Below the pieces are notes generated by a model that was not told the DNA's origin, searched no databases, and saw only the letters and a list, made by a program, of their open reading frames with translations. Positions 35,300 to 54,329 of a stretch of 64,000 bases of DNA are shown here, piece by piece (within the stretch, counting starts at the first letter, position 1; each line of letters begins with the position of its first letter). The position numbers were made by a program, and so were the translations under genes. This DNA comes from Utricularia gibba (taxonomy: Eukaryota > Streptophyta > Magnoliopsida > Lamiales > Lentibulariaceae). Location of the stretch: assembly GCA_002189035.1 (NCBI GenBank), contig NEEC01000025.1, positions 558,001 to 622,000 of the forward strand, in the 5' to 3' direction.

Positions 35300-38200
35300 T
35301 CAACCAGTGTTCTGCAGTCCAGCAGCGATACCCTTCATGGTTAAGATGAGGGTGTCCTCTAAACCAGGAGGATACTCGCTGGTCGGGTTCAGCTTCACCA
35401 GTTCATCAGCAGCTTTGGTTGAGCCGTCACCTGTGATGTCTTTCGAGAGATGCCTCCCGATTTTGACGCTGAAACCTGGGTCACGGATCCGCTTCAGAGT
35501 ATATATTTGGGACACGTTGAGGACTGTGATGTAGGGATCTCGCAGCCGGAGCCTCTGTCTCAGATACGGGTCCCCTTCCAGTGGTTCCGTGTGTCCGGCA
35601 ACCTAGCCAATAGCCATAGATAAATTAGTGAGAGTCTTGTTTTATGATGTTTGAACAAGTGGGTGAACGATTGATTACCTGGAGGATCAGCCCCCTTGTT
35701 GTTTCGTAGTTCACCAGAAGCTGCTCTCCGAAATGCTGTAGCTCGTGAGAAACTAAGATCTTGTTGTAGAGAGCAGCAATTCCAAGATCTGCCTTGGCCA
35801 AAACCATCTCGATCAAGTCGATTGTGACCCTGAAGAAAGGCCATTCTTTGTACATGTCTTTGAGCATATGCAGATTCTTTACATCCTTGCCAATGACCGT
35901 TTTTATCGCAGATCCAAATCCCAGCCAGACCGGAAGATGAAATCTTGTCTGCGTCCATGCGAATATCCAGGGGATTGCTCGGAGTGATTCGATTCCTCCA
36001 CTGGGTTTGCGTTTCGATGGGCGGCTGCCGATGTTCATTCTTCCGTACTCCAACTCAGGAGTGGCCTGCCGTGGATGGTATTCAAAATAACGTATGGCAT
36101 ACAAAAGTAGTGGTGGTAATACATGGCGTAGAGGAGTGAGCAGAGGCTTACAAGGCGAAAGTATTCCACAAACCGAGGTTCACGGAAGACCAAGGAACGG
36201 TATTCTTCTGTGGCAACCACAGCCATCTGATCCATGAGTGCACGCCACTCAGGCTTTGGTGCAGTGGGAGGATTCATTCCATGCTCGAGGGTAGCAGCAG
36301 TGTAGCGTTGGAGGGTTCTGAAGCATAGATGCTCCTCTCCAAAGGACTGTTCAATAACTTCTCCTTGCACGGTGACACGGAGTGATCCGTTGATGGTGTC
36401 CCGCGGCTGAGACAATATGGCGAGATGAGTCGGGCCACCCCCTCTTCCAACTGTCCCACCTCGCCCATGGAACATGGTAAGCTTCACACCATATTCTTTT
36501 GCTACCTGAACGAGCTGCTCTTGAGCCTTGTACAGCTGCCATGCTGCGGAGAGCCGCCCAGCATCTTTACCAGAGTCTGAATACCCGATCATGACTTCCT
36601 GCTTCCCGTTGATCCTGTTGCGGTACCAGTCTATGGAAAATAGTCGAGCCACAGCAGCTGGGGCATTCTCAAGATCAGCTAGCTTCTCGAACAAAGGGAC
36701 GACCCTCAATGGGGTTTTCACACGGCACTCTCGTTGCAGAAGCTCCACAGCGAGAACATCAGATGTGGAGGTTGCCATTGAAATGATGTAGGCACCAAAA
36801 GAATCTGAGGGGAGCTCAGCAATAACATGGAATGTGTCCAAAACATCAGCAACTTCCTCTGTCTTTCGCAGATCATCCCCCAGAAGTGGACGCTTTCCGC
36901 TTAGTTCAGCCAAAAGCCACTGCAGACGGCGCTCCTCTGACCACTCCTTGTAAGAACCAATTTCAAGGTGCTTTGTAATGGCATCTAGAACATCCGTGTG
37001 CCTGTCCGACTCCTGCCTGATATCAAGCCGCACCATCGAAAGCCCAAATGTGGAGACTTGCCGAAGAAAATCAAGAAGGCTTCCATCAGCGATACACCTA
37101 TCACCGCAGGCACAGAGTGATCTGTAGCACAGCTCCAGAGGCTCCAGAAACTGAAGGCAAGAAACAAGAGCCATTTTCAGTAAGTTCAATGCTAGATTAC
37201 AAATAATTCAAGCTGAAACGCAAGAGGCTTTGAAGAGTTTGATGACTAGGAGTCACCTCTTCAACATCTGTTAAGGTGGACTCCAGTGGAATATCAGAAG
37301 ATCCAGTTGCTAAAATCTGTCGAGCACGTTCACGGGTGTTGTACAGTTTATCCCTCACATCTCCCAGAATGACACGATAGGGTTCATTCAGTGGAATTTG
37401 CTTCCAAAACTCTGGTTCCCATGGAGCATATCAACAAATATAAATAAACAGCTCCAGCTGAACAAAGAAAGTCAAGATCTCACCAATGTAATGCTTGGAG
37501 TCTTTTTTGGATGACATACGAAGCTGATTAGCACGCTCCAGAAGCTCATCGTTGCAGCGCCACATTGACAGCTGGTAGAGAACACAGTAGTGAGAAATGA
37601 CGAACAGAGAATCCTACTATTCCTCAACAGTAAGCTATGAAATCTCAAGATGAGGAGATTGTTGGAAGTTTCACCTCAAACATGAGATCCTCAATCTGGG
37701 AAAAGTAAAGATTTGCTGCCATCATCCGAGCCAGCAAGCACACATCTCTGGTAACTTCTGGAGTTACTCTTGGATTACCTGCAAGGGAATCAAACTTACT
37801 AATAATGCCTTCAGGAAATAGTCATATGATTTAGAAGGTTCACAATACCATCACGATCGCCACCCATCCAAGAGGAGAACTGAATGAGAGGGGCATTGTA
37901 AGGAACACGCTCATTGATGCCAATGTTCTTCAATGCAGTGTCAAGGCGGCGTAGGAACTTTGGCACTCCCTTCCATATGGTCTCATGGAAGTAGCTCATC
38001 CCAGCTCTCATCTCATCTTGGGAGTGGGGGGTTTCGACGGATTTCATCAGTGCGAAATGCTGCTTGTATCTAAACAATGTTTCCCATCATTAGTCCATGA
38101 ATACAGGGAAGCAGATGAGTCTTCAAATAGAATACCTCTCTTTGTAATGCCTCGTCAAGTTCTTGCTTGTCATCAGGTGTTATATCCTTGGTGTAGAGTT

Positions 38201-39106
38201 GACCCAAGCAATCACGAATTCTGCAGGCAATTCATGTGGAAAGTATAAGCATCTCCGGTAAACATCAGCACATATATGGGGAAACACTGCGGTTTTGTGG
38301 AAAGAACCTTCCATGTTTCTGGAGCAAGGATCTACGAACAGACTGCGTAGGATGTGCAGTCAATACCAAATCAACTGTTTGGTTCTTCAAAGCATCAAAC
38401 ACTTCCTCAGGAGACTTGTTCAGCTGAGTGACGAGCCTCTTCAAGGTCTCCTCAATGTCAGATTCAGTGGTTGCAGAACCCTCATCAGAAAAGTTGCGCT
38501 TTTTGAGCTTGCTTCTTCGCCTGTTTGCAATCTGAACTTCTTCAGCCAGATTTGCCAAATTGAGCATGTTTGTGAATGCTTTGGCAACGACGATGGAGTC
38601 CCCTGCATCAAGACTAGTAAGGACTCTCCCAAGCTCCTCCAACTTCTGGAGATCATGTTTGCCTTCATACTCCGCAGAGATCTCATAGCAGTCTTGAACC
38701 TGGCACAAAATGTAAAAAAAACAGAAAAAGAACTCAGAATCATGGAACAATAAGGCACACTTGCTAGCCGCCACTTCCGATCCTCCTCACTCAGCCTTAC
38801 AAAAAAAAAAATATCTTATCTGGAATCAAAGACAAGAACTTGACTGCGACACTTCCACAAACATGTATATGATCTTGACCAGAAGGAGACATAGACGGCA
38901 AGTTCACAAAACAATCGAATATCACTATTTTGAACCTTATCGCGAATCTCCTCTCCATGCAGGTCATGAAGAATATCTAGAAACCGATCCAAAAGCAGAG
39001 CATCATACTCCACCAACTTATCATCCTCAGACACTTTCCCCGGCGCCAGAAGCCTCAATTGGGCGTCAATTGACGCCATTTTCTCAAGTTTTCGGCTCGT
39101 CTCCAT
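35300..39106 (-). CDS. PPC: Plant-type phosphoenolpyruvate carboxylase with a homopolymer frameshift in exon 4
   Basis: This cytosolic enzyme adds bicarbonate to PEP to give oxaloacetate. Ten exons: 39106–38936, 38699–38308, 38220–38136, 38069–37849, 37778–37675, 37571–37484, 37411–37257, 37150–36152, 36065–35679, 35602–35300. The N-terminus [13 protein letters not shown] carries the regulatory Ser phosphorylation site. Catalytic blocks are [37 protein letters not shown] and [17 protein letters not shown]; the end is the invariant QNTG. In exon 4, [12 protein letters not shown] and [11 protein letters not shown] lie in different frames. Two C runs (G on + at 38020–38022 and 38026–38031) each look one base short. 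Restoring both recovers the RRxPPTPQDEM pattern and 968 residues, the normal plant length. Residue Ala in the EMVLAKAD segment, where C4 enzymes have Ser, points to the C3/housekeeping form. Confidence 0.95.
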
Positions 39107-40646
39107 ACTCGCCTCTTGCTAGTGAATGGGAAAAGCACAAGTTTGTAGTTTGACGATCGCCCACCCTTTTCTTCCCCAACAGAAAGCAGAGAAGAAGAAG
39201 AGCGCTAAAGGAAAAAGGAGCACACTGTCGCCGCTATTCGCGATAACCGAATTGCCGATGCGAGTAGAGTGTCCCCCACAAAGGGTTTTATAGAGGCAGG
39301 CAGGGACTAGACCAATATAGCTTTAAACGGAACACCACAAAACAAGAAAGAAGAATATCCCACTTCAACTCAACAAGTCTCCGACGGCACACTCACAAGA
39401 TCCAATCCAATTCAAGATTAGTCGACGTGGGGATTTTCAAACACAATCAAAGAAGGTCACCCGTCACAATTGAAAGCGTGCACCTTCCGATTTTCTCGCA
39501 AGGATGAGTTGGGTCTATTATCCGTTGGATTTGAGATAAAGCGGCGTGCGCTTCAGGGGGCAAGTGGTCGAAGATGCTCCACGTTCATGGGGTTATGAGC
39601 ATAAATAAATTTGAGAATTCCATTGCCTCAGCAGTCGGCAGCCCCACCTACTTACATCAGACATCACAAGCTCCAGTTGAGTGTGCACGCCGTACCCTCA
39701 AGTCAACCCCGTAAATTATGTATGGGTTTACATTTTTGGCTCTTCTTTAACGGAGGAGAATGGAACACGAAAGGACGCTCACACAAAAGACTCGGATTTT
39801 CCGATCTTAGATGCAAAGACTCCAGAATGGCTGCTTCCTGTTACCCGAGGGGAGGAACCAAGAAATACCCATAATCAAACAAACGCACCCGGATTACTCT
39901 GATCCATCACCAATGAAACCAGACACAGAAAAATGAATTCAGAGTAGGGATGGCAAGTCCCAACCACTCCAATAACAACTCACTCCGCCCAATAATTACA
40001 ATAGCGAGAAAGCAGTGAACGAAATTACTGCCCCAATTTCAAAACCCAACCAATATAAACACCTGTCGGAAAACGAAGGAACTGGTGAATATGGGTGCCA
40101 TTTAAGATTCCCGACACTATTCAAACACAAAATTTATATTGATATTGATCACTGTTTTTTCACGATGTTCACTTTTGTAAATGCATGGTGAACATGGCGT
40201 CTCAATCCTCACACTCACCGAGCGACACCAACTCTCAACGCAATATGTTGATTTTTTAAAAAACTGCATAAATCAAAATTTAAAATTTTTTTTTTTAAAA
40301 TGGATGAGGGATAATTTTACGTGGATAATCACTGAAAAAGGAAAGGGCCCGATCCTTTTTTTATTATTTTTTTTGTACAAGTAGAATACGTTTGGCGGAG
40401 AGGATAATATTGTCGACGTGGCAACGCAAAGCACTGCGTCTATCCTGTGATTTGCATTTGTGCAGTCCGCATAATTGGTGACTAATTGCCGACTCCGTGG
40501 CAACGGAAATATGGTCGCGTGCGGGGGAGGAGTATCTGACGAGGCATATGCTCCGATATCGCCACGTGTACGACGGGGATGAGAGCTACCAAAGGCACTT
40601 GGAGATAAGTAAGTCATCACTGAACTTCGCCTAAACAGCTTCCTTA
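39107..40646. other. Divergent upstream region of PEPC and MAX2
   Basis: Holds the promoters of PEPC (minus) and MAX2 (plus). An AT-rich patch is at 40240–40390. No additional gene is recognised. Confidence 0.45.
39286..39292 (-). promoter_or_regulatory. TATA box of PEPC
   Basis: TATAAAA on the minus strand, about 180 bp upstream of the PEPC ATG. The distance suits a leader of about 150 bases. Confidence 0.55.
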
Positions 40647-42763
40647 ATGGCGGTAGCCACCGACTCTACTTCCATTGACGACCTACCGGAAGCCGTCCTC
40701 TCCACCGTAATCGCCGCCGTGTCCGATGTCCGCAGCCGTAACTCCGCCGCCCTTATTTGCAGGAAATGGTGCAGAGTGGAACGCGCCACTCGCTCCTCCC
40801 TCACGCTACGGGGAAATCTCCGGGACATCTTCATGCTGCCCTCCTGTTTTCACTCCATTTCCCACCTCGACCTCTCGCTTATTTCCCCCTGGGGATACCC
40901 GCTGACATCTGCTTGCGATCCGCGGTTCATTGTTGCCATCCTACGCCGGGCCTTCCCTTCGATTACCTCCCTGACTTTCTACGCTCGGAACCCTGATACT
41001 ATCACACTCGTAGCTCCTCTCTGGCCGAATCTCAAACACGCCAAGCTTGTGAGATGGCACCAGCGGCCCCAGATCGCTGCCGCCGGTGATGAGCTGAAGA
41101 TACTCTTTTCCTTGTGCGAGCAATTGACTTCCCTTGACCTTTCATTGTTTTATTGCTGGACAGATGATGTTCTCCCTACGCTTGAATCCTACCCTTCTGT
41201 TGCTGGGAATCTAACCCGCCTCAATCTCTTGAATCCATCCTTCTCAGATGGGTTCAAATCGCACGAGATTATGGGCATCACCGCTGCTTGCCCCAATTTA
41301 CAGGATTTTAGGGCTGCCTGCCTTTTTGATCCAAGGTACATTGGGTTCATCGATGATCAAGCCTTGGTTGCCATATCGACCAACTGCCCCAAGCTGGCTG
41401 TTCTTCACTTGGCCGACACGTCTGCTCTGTCGAGCGCGAGGGCCAATTTGGAGGACCAAGTGCAAATACCTGATAACTCCCGAATCAACGCGACCACGTT
41501 GATTGAGATGTTTTCTGGACTTCCGCTGCTCGAAGAGCTGGTTTTCGATATCTGTAACATTATAAGAGACAGTGGCCCGGCTTTGGAGGCTCTCAATTCC
41601 AAGTGCCCAAATTGAAATCCTTGAAGTTGGGGCAGTTTCATGGGATTTCATTGCCTGTTGAGTCGAAGCTCGACGGCATAGCCTTGTGCCAAGGACTCGA
41701 CGCTCTGTCGATCAGGAACGTGGGTGATCTGTCTGACATGGGATTGATTGCAATCGGTAGAGGATGTTGTGCAGTGGCTAGGATTGAGGTTCATGGTTGT
41801 GAAAACATAACCATCAAGGGTATGAGGACCTTGGCGTGTTTGCTCCACAAGACGTTGAAAGAAGTGAAGATCTCTAGCTGCAAAAACCTTAGTGGATCAG
41901 CAACATTGAGGGCATTACAGCCAATACAGGATCGAATTCAGAAGCTGCATTTTGATTGCATCTGGGATTCGATTGAAGACGTTGATAACACGAATGAAGT
42001 TGAAGATTTTGATCAGTATCCAGGTGATGAAATGTGGTGCAGGTCTCTTAAGCAGACTGAAGAGCACCACAGAAGCAACTCGATCTCTGGTCCTACTGGG
42101 AAGAAGCGAAGACTTTCTTATCATTTGTCTGTGAATGTCGAGTGTGGATCTAGTCTGAGCACATGGGATAGATTACAGAGCCTTTCACTCTGGATACCCG
42201 TGGGACAACTTCTTACTCCTTTAGCATCTGCAGGGATCGAAAAAGCTCCAAACTTGGAGGAGATTACTATCAAAGTTGAAGGTGATTGTAGGGAATTGTC
42301 TAAGCCGGTGGAACGTGAGTTTGGTTTGAGCAGTCTCTTGAATTACCCCAAGTTGTCCAGAATGAACTTTGACTGTGGTGACACAATAGGTTATGCACAC
42401 ACAGCTCCTTCTGGCCAAATGGATTTGAGTTTATGGGAACGGTTTCACTTGATCGGCATAGGGCATTTGAATCTCAGGGAGCTGGATTACTGGCCGCCGC
42501 AGGATCGCGATGTAAACCAGCGGAGTCTGTCACTTCCAGCAGCAGGGCTTCTCCAAGAATGTATAGGGCTGAGGAAACTCTTCATTCATGGAACAACACA
42601 TGAGCATTTCATGATGTTTCTGCTGCGGATTCCCAACTTGAGAGATGTCCAGTTGAGAGAAGACTACTACCCGGCGCCGGAGAATGATATGAGCACTGAA
42701 ATGAGAGCTGATTCCTGCAGCCGATTCGAAGCTGCACTTAACGAACGACAGATTCCTGACTGA
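40647..42763 (+). CDS. MAX2: MAX2 F-box/LRR protein (strigolactone and karrikin signalling), with one frameshift
   Basis: MAX2 is the F-box subunit of the SCF complex that, with D14 or KAI2, targets SMXL/D53 repressors. The gene is intronless, as in other plants. The F-box is at about residues 8–45 (IDDLPEAVLSTVIAAVSDVR). Leucine-rich repeats follow, with diagnostic SISHLDLSLISPWG, KLVRWHQRPQ and CPNLQDFRAAC. The second half has GRGCCAVARIEVHGCENIT, PQDRDVNQRSLSLPAAGLLQ and ends in the conserved terminal helix (FEAALNERQIPD). The first frame ends at SKCPN with a TGA, while PKLKSLKLGQF continues one base over. An A run at 41609–41611 is one base short. Restored, the protein is 705 residues, in the normal MAX2 range. 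Confidence 0.95.
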
Positions 42764-44145
42764 CCAGAAGGATGACTCTTTTTATTCATCCATCCTCTCT
42801 TCCAAATCAGCAACAAATGCTGCAAATATAAAAGGGCTACATCTTCTGCTGTCTTTGGTCAATTAACACGTTGCCATTGCTGATCCGACTTCGTTTATCT
42901 GTGTCATGGAGAGCAACACAAACATGAGTGAAGAAGCATGATGAATATTTGTTCGCAAAATGGAACCCCACCACTGCATAACCTTCATAGGCTTGTCTCT
43001 TGACTCACTCGGGGAACCTCAGTGCTATGCCATACCCCCTAAAGATGCATTTTTTTATCACGAGTTCCCCTATTGCAGTGGGCAACACGTAGATGGAGGT
43101 ATGGAGAGTAGCTGTCACCTTCAGCATCAAGAATATCAAGAAAATAGTCAATGGTTTCACACCTTTCCTTTCCGACAAAAACGATGTAGGACGAGTGACC
43201 CATGTGTGATGTAGCGGTGAGTGGGTGCGCACTGGTAACTTTTGGGTTGTTGCCGGAGCTATATCACGTGTTCACGGAAATGGATTCTTTAAAGGGGAGT
43301 CAAGTATCGATTCATTCTGGGAATCCATCGATAAAACAGCTCCAAATTTGCTACTCCAAGTTAAGCATAAAGAAATCATTTTTCTTCTTTCTTCTGTGTC
43401 TTGGCTATCCTTGCGACTTCAACATTTTCTTCTAACAAAAGATCAGCATCTGGGTGTGTGCGCAGGCAGTATCACTCGCACCTGCTTCAAACTTCTGGGA
43501 TAGTAAATGTGGGGAGACATGAGCAATTATTGTGATCGCCAGAATCAAGAATTAAAATCTCAGCAAATGGCATAGTCCTGGTGATTCTTCCTTCGAATGG
43601 GAAGACCGGTGAGCGCCTTTTCAAGATTGAAAGCTTCGCCACTGCGATGATCGCTTATTTCTGCGCTCTCCAAGTTGCTTCATGGCAGTTTTTGCAGGTG
43701 TGAATGTTTTCAATCTCCATTAAGCAATCTTCATGATTCTTGTGGCAAGCAGGTAATATCATCGTGAAACCGTGTCGCCACTCTGGAGGTATCCTGTACT
43801 GATAATCCTTTGTCGTACTCCCTCATTTCTCTGGGACTCCAGTTGTTTCATGGATCTTTTTGCAGGTGTGGAGTAAAAAGCAGGACTACTCACAGATATT
43901 TTTTCCGGTTGTGGATTCCTTTTGCTCTAGTTGCATTGCAGCAAAGTTGGTTTAACTCATCACAAAGCCGCGAAAAGGTTCATTCACTGGCTTACTTTCT
44001 GGGTTGGTGGCAAAAGCCTGTTTCTTTTTTTTTTTTTTTTTCCATTTCTTCAGTGAATTTCGAGCTTACCAGAGAATAAGTAGTTGGTTTATGTCTGCAG
44101 TCATCATCAGAAAATCTTGAAGGGTCATAATTTGTACTGCATCTG
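42764..44145. other. MAX2 3' flank and DUF688 leader
   Basis: No gene recognised. The region ahead of 44146 is probably 5' UTR with one or more introns. Two similar 50-bp copies of a sequence ending in a 3' splice-site-like TTTTTGCAG lie at 43654–43703 and 43821–43870. Confidence 0.45.
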
Positions 44146-45771
44146 ATGCTGGTGAAGGATCTAATGGATGACAAGAAACTTGATTTGAACAAACCCCTGT
44201 TATCAATTAGGAGACAACATCCTCCAACTTCAAGAGCTTCTTCAGAAAGATATGGTGATAGTAGAATCAACAGTTCTGGATTTTCCATCCCTCGACTTCC
44301 GCCATACAACTCGGAGCTGAAATCTGGACCTATTAGAGATCCTGGAACTGTTCCTTTTCTATGGGAAAGGACTCCGGGACGGCCAAAGGAGGATGGCGAA
44401 CCCCAAGTTCAAAATCAAGTTGCTCCTAAGCTTCCTCCAGGCAGAAGCTCGATGGCTAGTCGAATAGATTCTCACCATGCTGAAGCTGGAAAATCCGTTT
44501 TTGGGTCCATGAGATCATTTGTTAATGAAGAGATGAAAGACTTTGTGAGGAACATAGCGGTGACCGGAGAAAGAAAGAGTTCCAGCTCGGGGGATTGTGA
44601 TCAGGAATTTGTAGACGCGCGAGATACTCTATCCAATTCAGGATCTTCTTATTTGAACTGTAGTAGTATGAGTCATTTCGCTGGCCTGGATGATCTTGAC
44701 GATGATGCAGCCCGAGGAAACTATCCCAGTGATCCACAAACTCAGGCGTTGATGATGGAGAGGTTTCTTCCAGCTGCAAAGGCATTGGCTTCTGAGAAAC
44801 CAAAGTTTTCACCGAGAAAACTATCATCACCTAGAGAACCATCACAGAGAACGAAGCAAACACCTCTTAAGCCTACACTCAGATACGGACCTAGTTTCAC
44901 AAAGCGATACTCCATTTTGGGCAAGGATGCAGATGGAGACCAAGAGGAGGTTCAAACATATTATCATGATCATGGTAGTTTGTCACAAGGGTGCGGTATA
45001 CTCCCCAGGCTTCTGAAAGGGTCAGTTTTCCTAAACCCTGTTCCTGGTTCGAGTACGAGAATGAGAGGACCTTTTTCTCCGGCTACTCGAACAAGGCCTA
45101 AACCGCAGGTGTCTGGTCCTCTGACTAAGCGAGTTCGTGAAGATAAAAAATATCCAAGTGATTCCCAAAACATAGAAACTGCAGGGTCTAAAATCTTTCA
45201 AGATAAAGTCATTGATAAGCGGTCAGATTCAGGGAGTCACGTGGACGAAAGAATTGTTTATGTTGATACTGTGCAAAATTTGGGGACTCCGAGTTCTTTC
45301 TCCTCAGGTTCACAGGACAGTTGTGTTGTTTCAAGAGATGGAGATAAAGAGATCGCCGTGAAGACGATGAATCAGTTGCATATACTAGAAGACATCAAGA
45401 CAATCACTTGTAAAGATGTGGAAACGCTGCCTATTGATGCATATAATGATCCCGATAAGCTGCTATCAAGACTAATTACCGTCGAAAAGGCCCAAGCGAA
45501 GCACATAGAGCATCCGCCGGAGCCATCAGCATCAGATCCGAATGATTCAGAAAATCCACCACCGAGACCAACAACTGTCAAGAAACAGCAAGAGAAATAT
45601 TCGCCGCTTCCCGTTGCTCCGCCGCTACCCAAATCTCCAGCAGATTCTTGGCTATCCCGCACTTTACCCTCAGTATCCAAGAATGCATCTGCACCGTCAT
45701 TTCCTGCCTATGCAACCAACCGGAAAAAGAAAGGCTTCAAGGTGCAGCCACGCAATCAGGGATTCGAGTAG
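44146..45771 (+). CDS. DUF688 family protein
   Basis: This is a plant-specific protein of unknown function in the DUF688 family. A single exon encodes 541 residues, a normal family length. The N-terminus DKKLDLNKPLLSIRR and the block PGTVPFLWERTPGRPKE (about residues 67–83) are the signatures of the family. The rest is Ser/Pro/Lys-rich and probably disordered, with Pro-rich stretches PPEPSAS and PPLPKSPADSW near the end and a basic KKKGFKVQPRN close to the C-terminus. No signal peptide or membrane segment is seen. It might be a nuclear or scaffold-like protein, which I cannot test here. I use the first ATG; DUF688 proteins begin shortly before the LDLNKPLL block. Confidence 0.85.
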   Translation: MLVKDLMDDKKLDLNKPLLSIRRQHPPTSRASSERYGDSRINSSGFSIPRLPPYNSELKSGPIRDPGTVPFLWERTPGRPKEDGEPQVQNQVAPKLPPGRSSMASRIDSHHAEAGKSVFGSMRSFVNEEMKDFVRNIAVTGERKSSSSGDCDQEFVDARDTLSNSGSSYLNCSSMSHFAGLDDLDDDAARGNYPSDPQTQALMMERFLPAAKALASEKPKFSPRKLSSPREPSQRTKQTPLKPTLRYGPSFTKRYSILGKDADGDQEEVQTYYHDHGSLSQGCGILPRLLKGSVFLNPVPGSSTRMRGPFSPATRTRPKPQVSGPLTKRVREDKKYPSDSQNIETAGSKIFQDKVIDKRSDSGSHVDERIVYVDTVQNLGTPSSFSSGSQDSCVVSRDGDKEIAVKTMNQLHILEDIKTITCKDVETLPIDAYNDPDKLLSRLITVEKAQAKHIEHPPEPSASDPNDSENPPPRPTTVKKQQEKYSPLPVAPPLPKSPADSWLSRTLPSVSKNASAPSFPAYATNRKKKGFKVQPRNQGFE

Positions 45772-46408
45772 AGCGTACGTTTCTGGATCACGGATTTGCG
45801 GTTTTGCCTCCAGGGTCTTCATTCTTCGTACACGTGTCGAGTTCTCATTGACTGACGAGCAAAGAAGGTTTATTATTGGGCTTGTATAAGGTCCATTCTG
45901 AAAGCCCGGTCGATACACAGCATTCGTATTACCGTACACCTAATAATAATAATAATATATGCTTAATTTTGAATAATAAAGATTTTTGAAAAAGTCAAGG
46001 CGCGTCATGCGCGGCAGGAAGGAGCGGCGTGGACCAAACAGACGCCGTGAGTCAATGCGACGGCGAATTGCAGCTGCATGTTGACTTTTGCCACGTAGAT
46101 AACGAAGGGTTGACCCATGCTACCGAGAATATTTCAAATGTTTGAAAACCATGCAAAGGGAACAGAGCGACTGGCGAGGAAAAGGAAAAAAACAAGGCAG
46201 GAAGGTCATCTTTTCATTCTTAAAGCCGAATCGTAGTATTTTAGTGTAAAAGCATTAAACTAAGTTGATGGAAAACAGCGATGCCGCCGGTCCATCGTCA
46301 AAAGCAGGTCACTTTCGACGTGAACAGTCAAATATAACGATGCGAAGGTGCATCCATTTCTACGGGAGCTCAATGTGGAAACACAGAACAAGGGAGTATC
46401 TTTTTGCC
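45772..46408. other. DUF688 3' flank and peroxidase promoter
   Basis: No gene recognised. Contains an ATA/TAA-rich tract near 45940–45960 and the peroxidase promoter. Confidence 0.45.
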
Positions 46409-46415
46409 TATAAAG
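46409..46415 (+). promoter_or_regulatory. TATA box of the peroxidase gene
   Basis: TATAAAG lies 64–70 bp ahead of the peroxidase start codon, a normal core-promoter position for a short leader. Confidence 0.65.
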
Positions 46416-46478
46416 GCACTGCAAACCCATGCTATCAGAACCACACAACTCAAACGAAGAAGCTAAGATCTAAAGCCC

Positions 46479-47623
<1,145 letters not shown>

Positions 47624-48180
47624 TTGTTCGCTTTTCCAGTTATCCGGATATTTATTTTGTGATTCAATGCTTCAATAAAATATACCTTTTTATTGTTCAT
47701 TTGCATGCACATAAATGGATGGAGTCTTCTTCAAACTTTCCCTAAATAGACATTGTTATTATTATCAAAGAATTGAATGCTCTTGATAATATTCCATATA
47801 AATTCATTTTGTAAATAAATTCCATATTATAGCAGGTGTAGAGAGTGGGCCATGGGGTAAGCAACAATGGGCTGGGGTCATGGGCTTAGGGCAGCCCACT
47901 TCCATAATTACACATTGAAAGCATCTGTAATTAATAATAATATGTAGATGTTGAGTGTTCAATTATTTTAACACCCGGAGAACAAATCTTGTGTCATTAA
48001 TAATATAAAAATAAAAGAAAAGAAAAAGGAGAGCAGCGTAGTCACATGACCTCAACAGCAGCATAATGTAATGTAATGCGGATTGCGGCATCCCCAGTCT
48101 TTCGTCGTCATCAACGTATGACCCACAAACTCCGCCCCCAACCGCCGCCACCGTGAAGTTTGTTTCGCCGTTCAGGGGGC
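47624..48180. other. Intergenic region before the BIN2-like kinase
   Basis: AT-rich 3' flank of the peroxidase gene, then the promoter and leader of the kinase gene. No other gene. Confidence 0.45.
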
Positions 48181-51098
<2,918 letters not shown>

Positions 51099-51546
51099 TT
51101 CCAATGTGCATTGAGTTTAGTGTTCCACTTGCAGTAAAGGAAGCTTACTAGAGGGAGCCTTCGGTGAGCTGTTTATCATTGTGTAAGCATGTATCTTGTT
51201 CTCAGGTTGGTTGAGTAGGTTTTGGCATTTAATCATCTAATGGAAAGAAGCTTCCTTGCCTGTGTATATGTGTTTGTTTTTGTTGCTTCCACTCCTGTTG
51301 ACGTACGGTGAATCCCTTTATAAAACTGTTGTATTCGTCCCTGAATCCTTTGTTTTTCCAAATATCAGTAAAAAGGGATAAGGTTCTCAGAGGGGGGAAA
51401 AAGTGCATCGTTGACAACCCTTGAACTGGGTGCATACAATCTCCAATTGCATCATCATGATACAACAAGATTATTATTGGCCGTAAGGGAACCGAACAAT
51501 GCTCAAAGATGATCAGTAAACCTGAATCGATTCAGCAATGAGGTGC
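51099..51546. other. Convergent 3' flanks of kinase and AAT genes
   Basis: 3' UTR region of the kinase (plus) and of the aminotransferase (minus). No gene. Confidence 0.5.
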
Positions 51547-54329
<2,783 letters not shown>

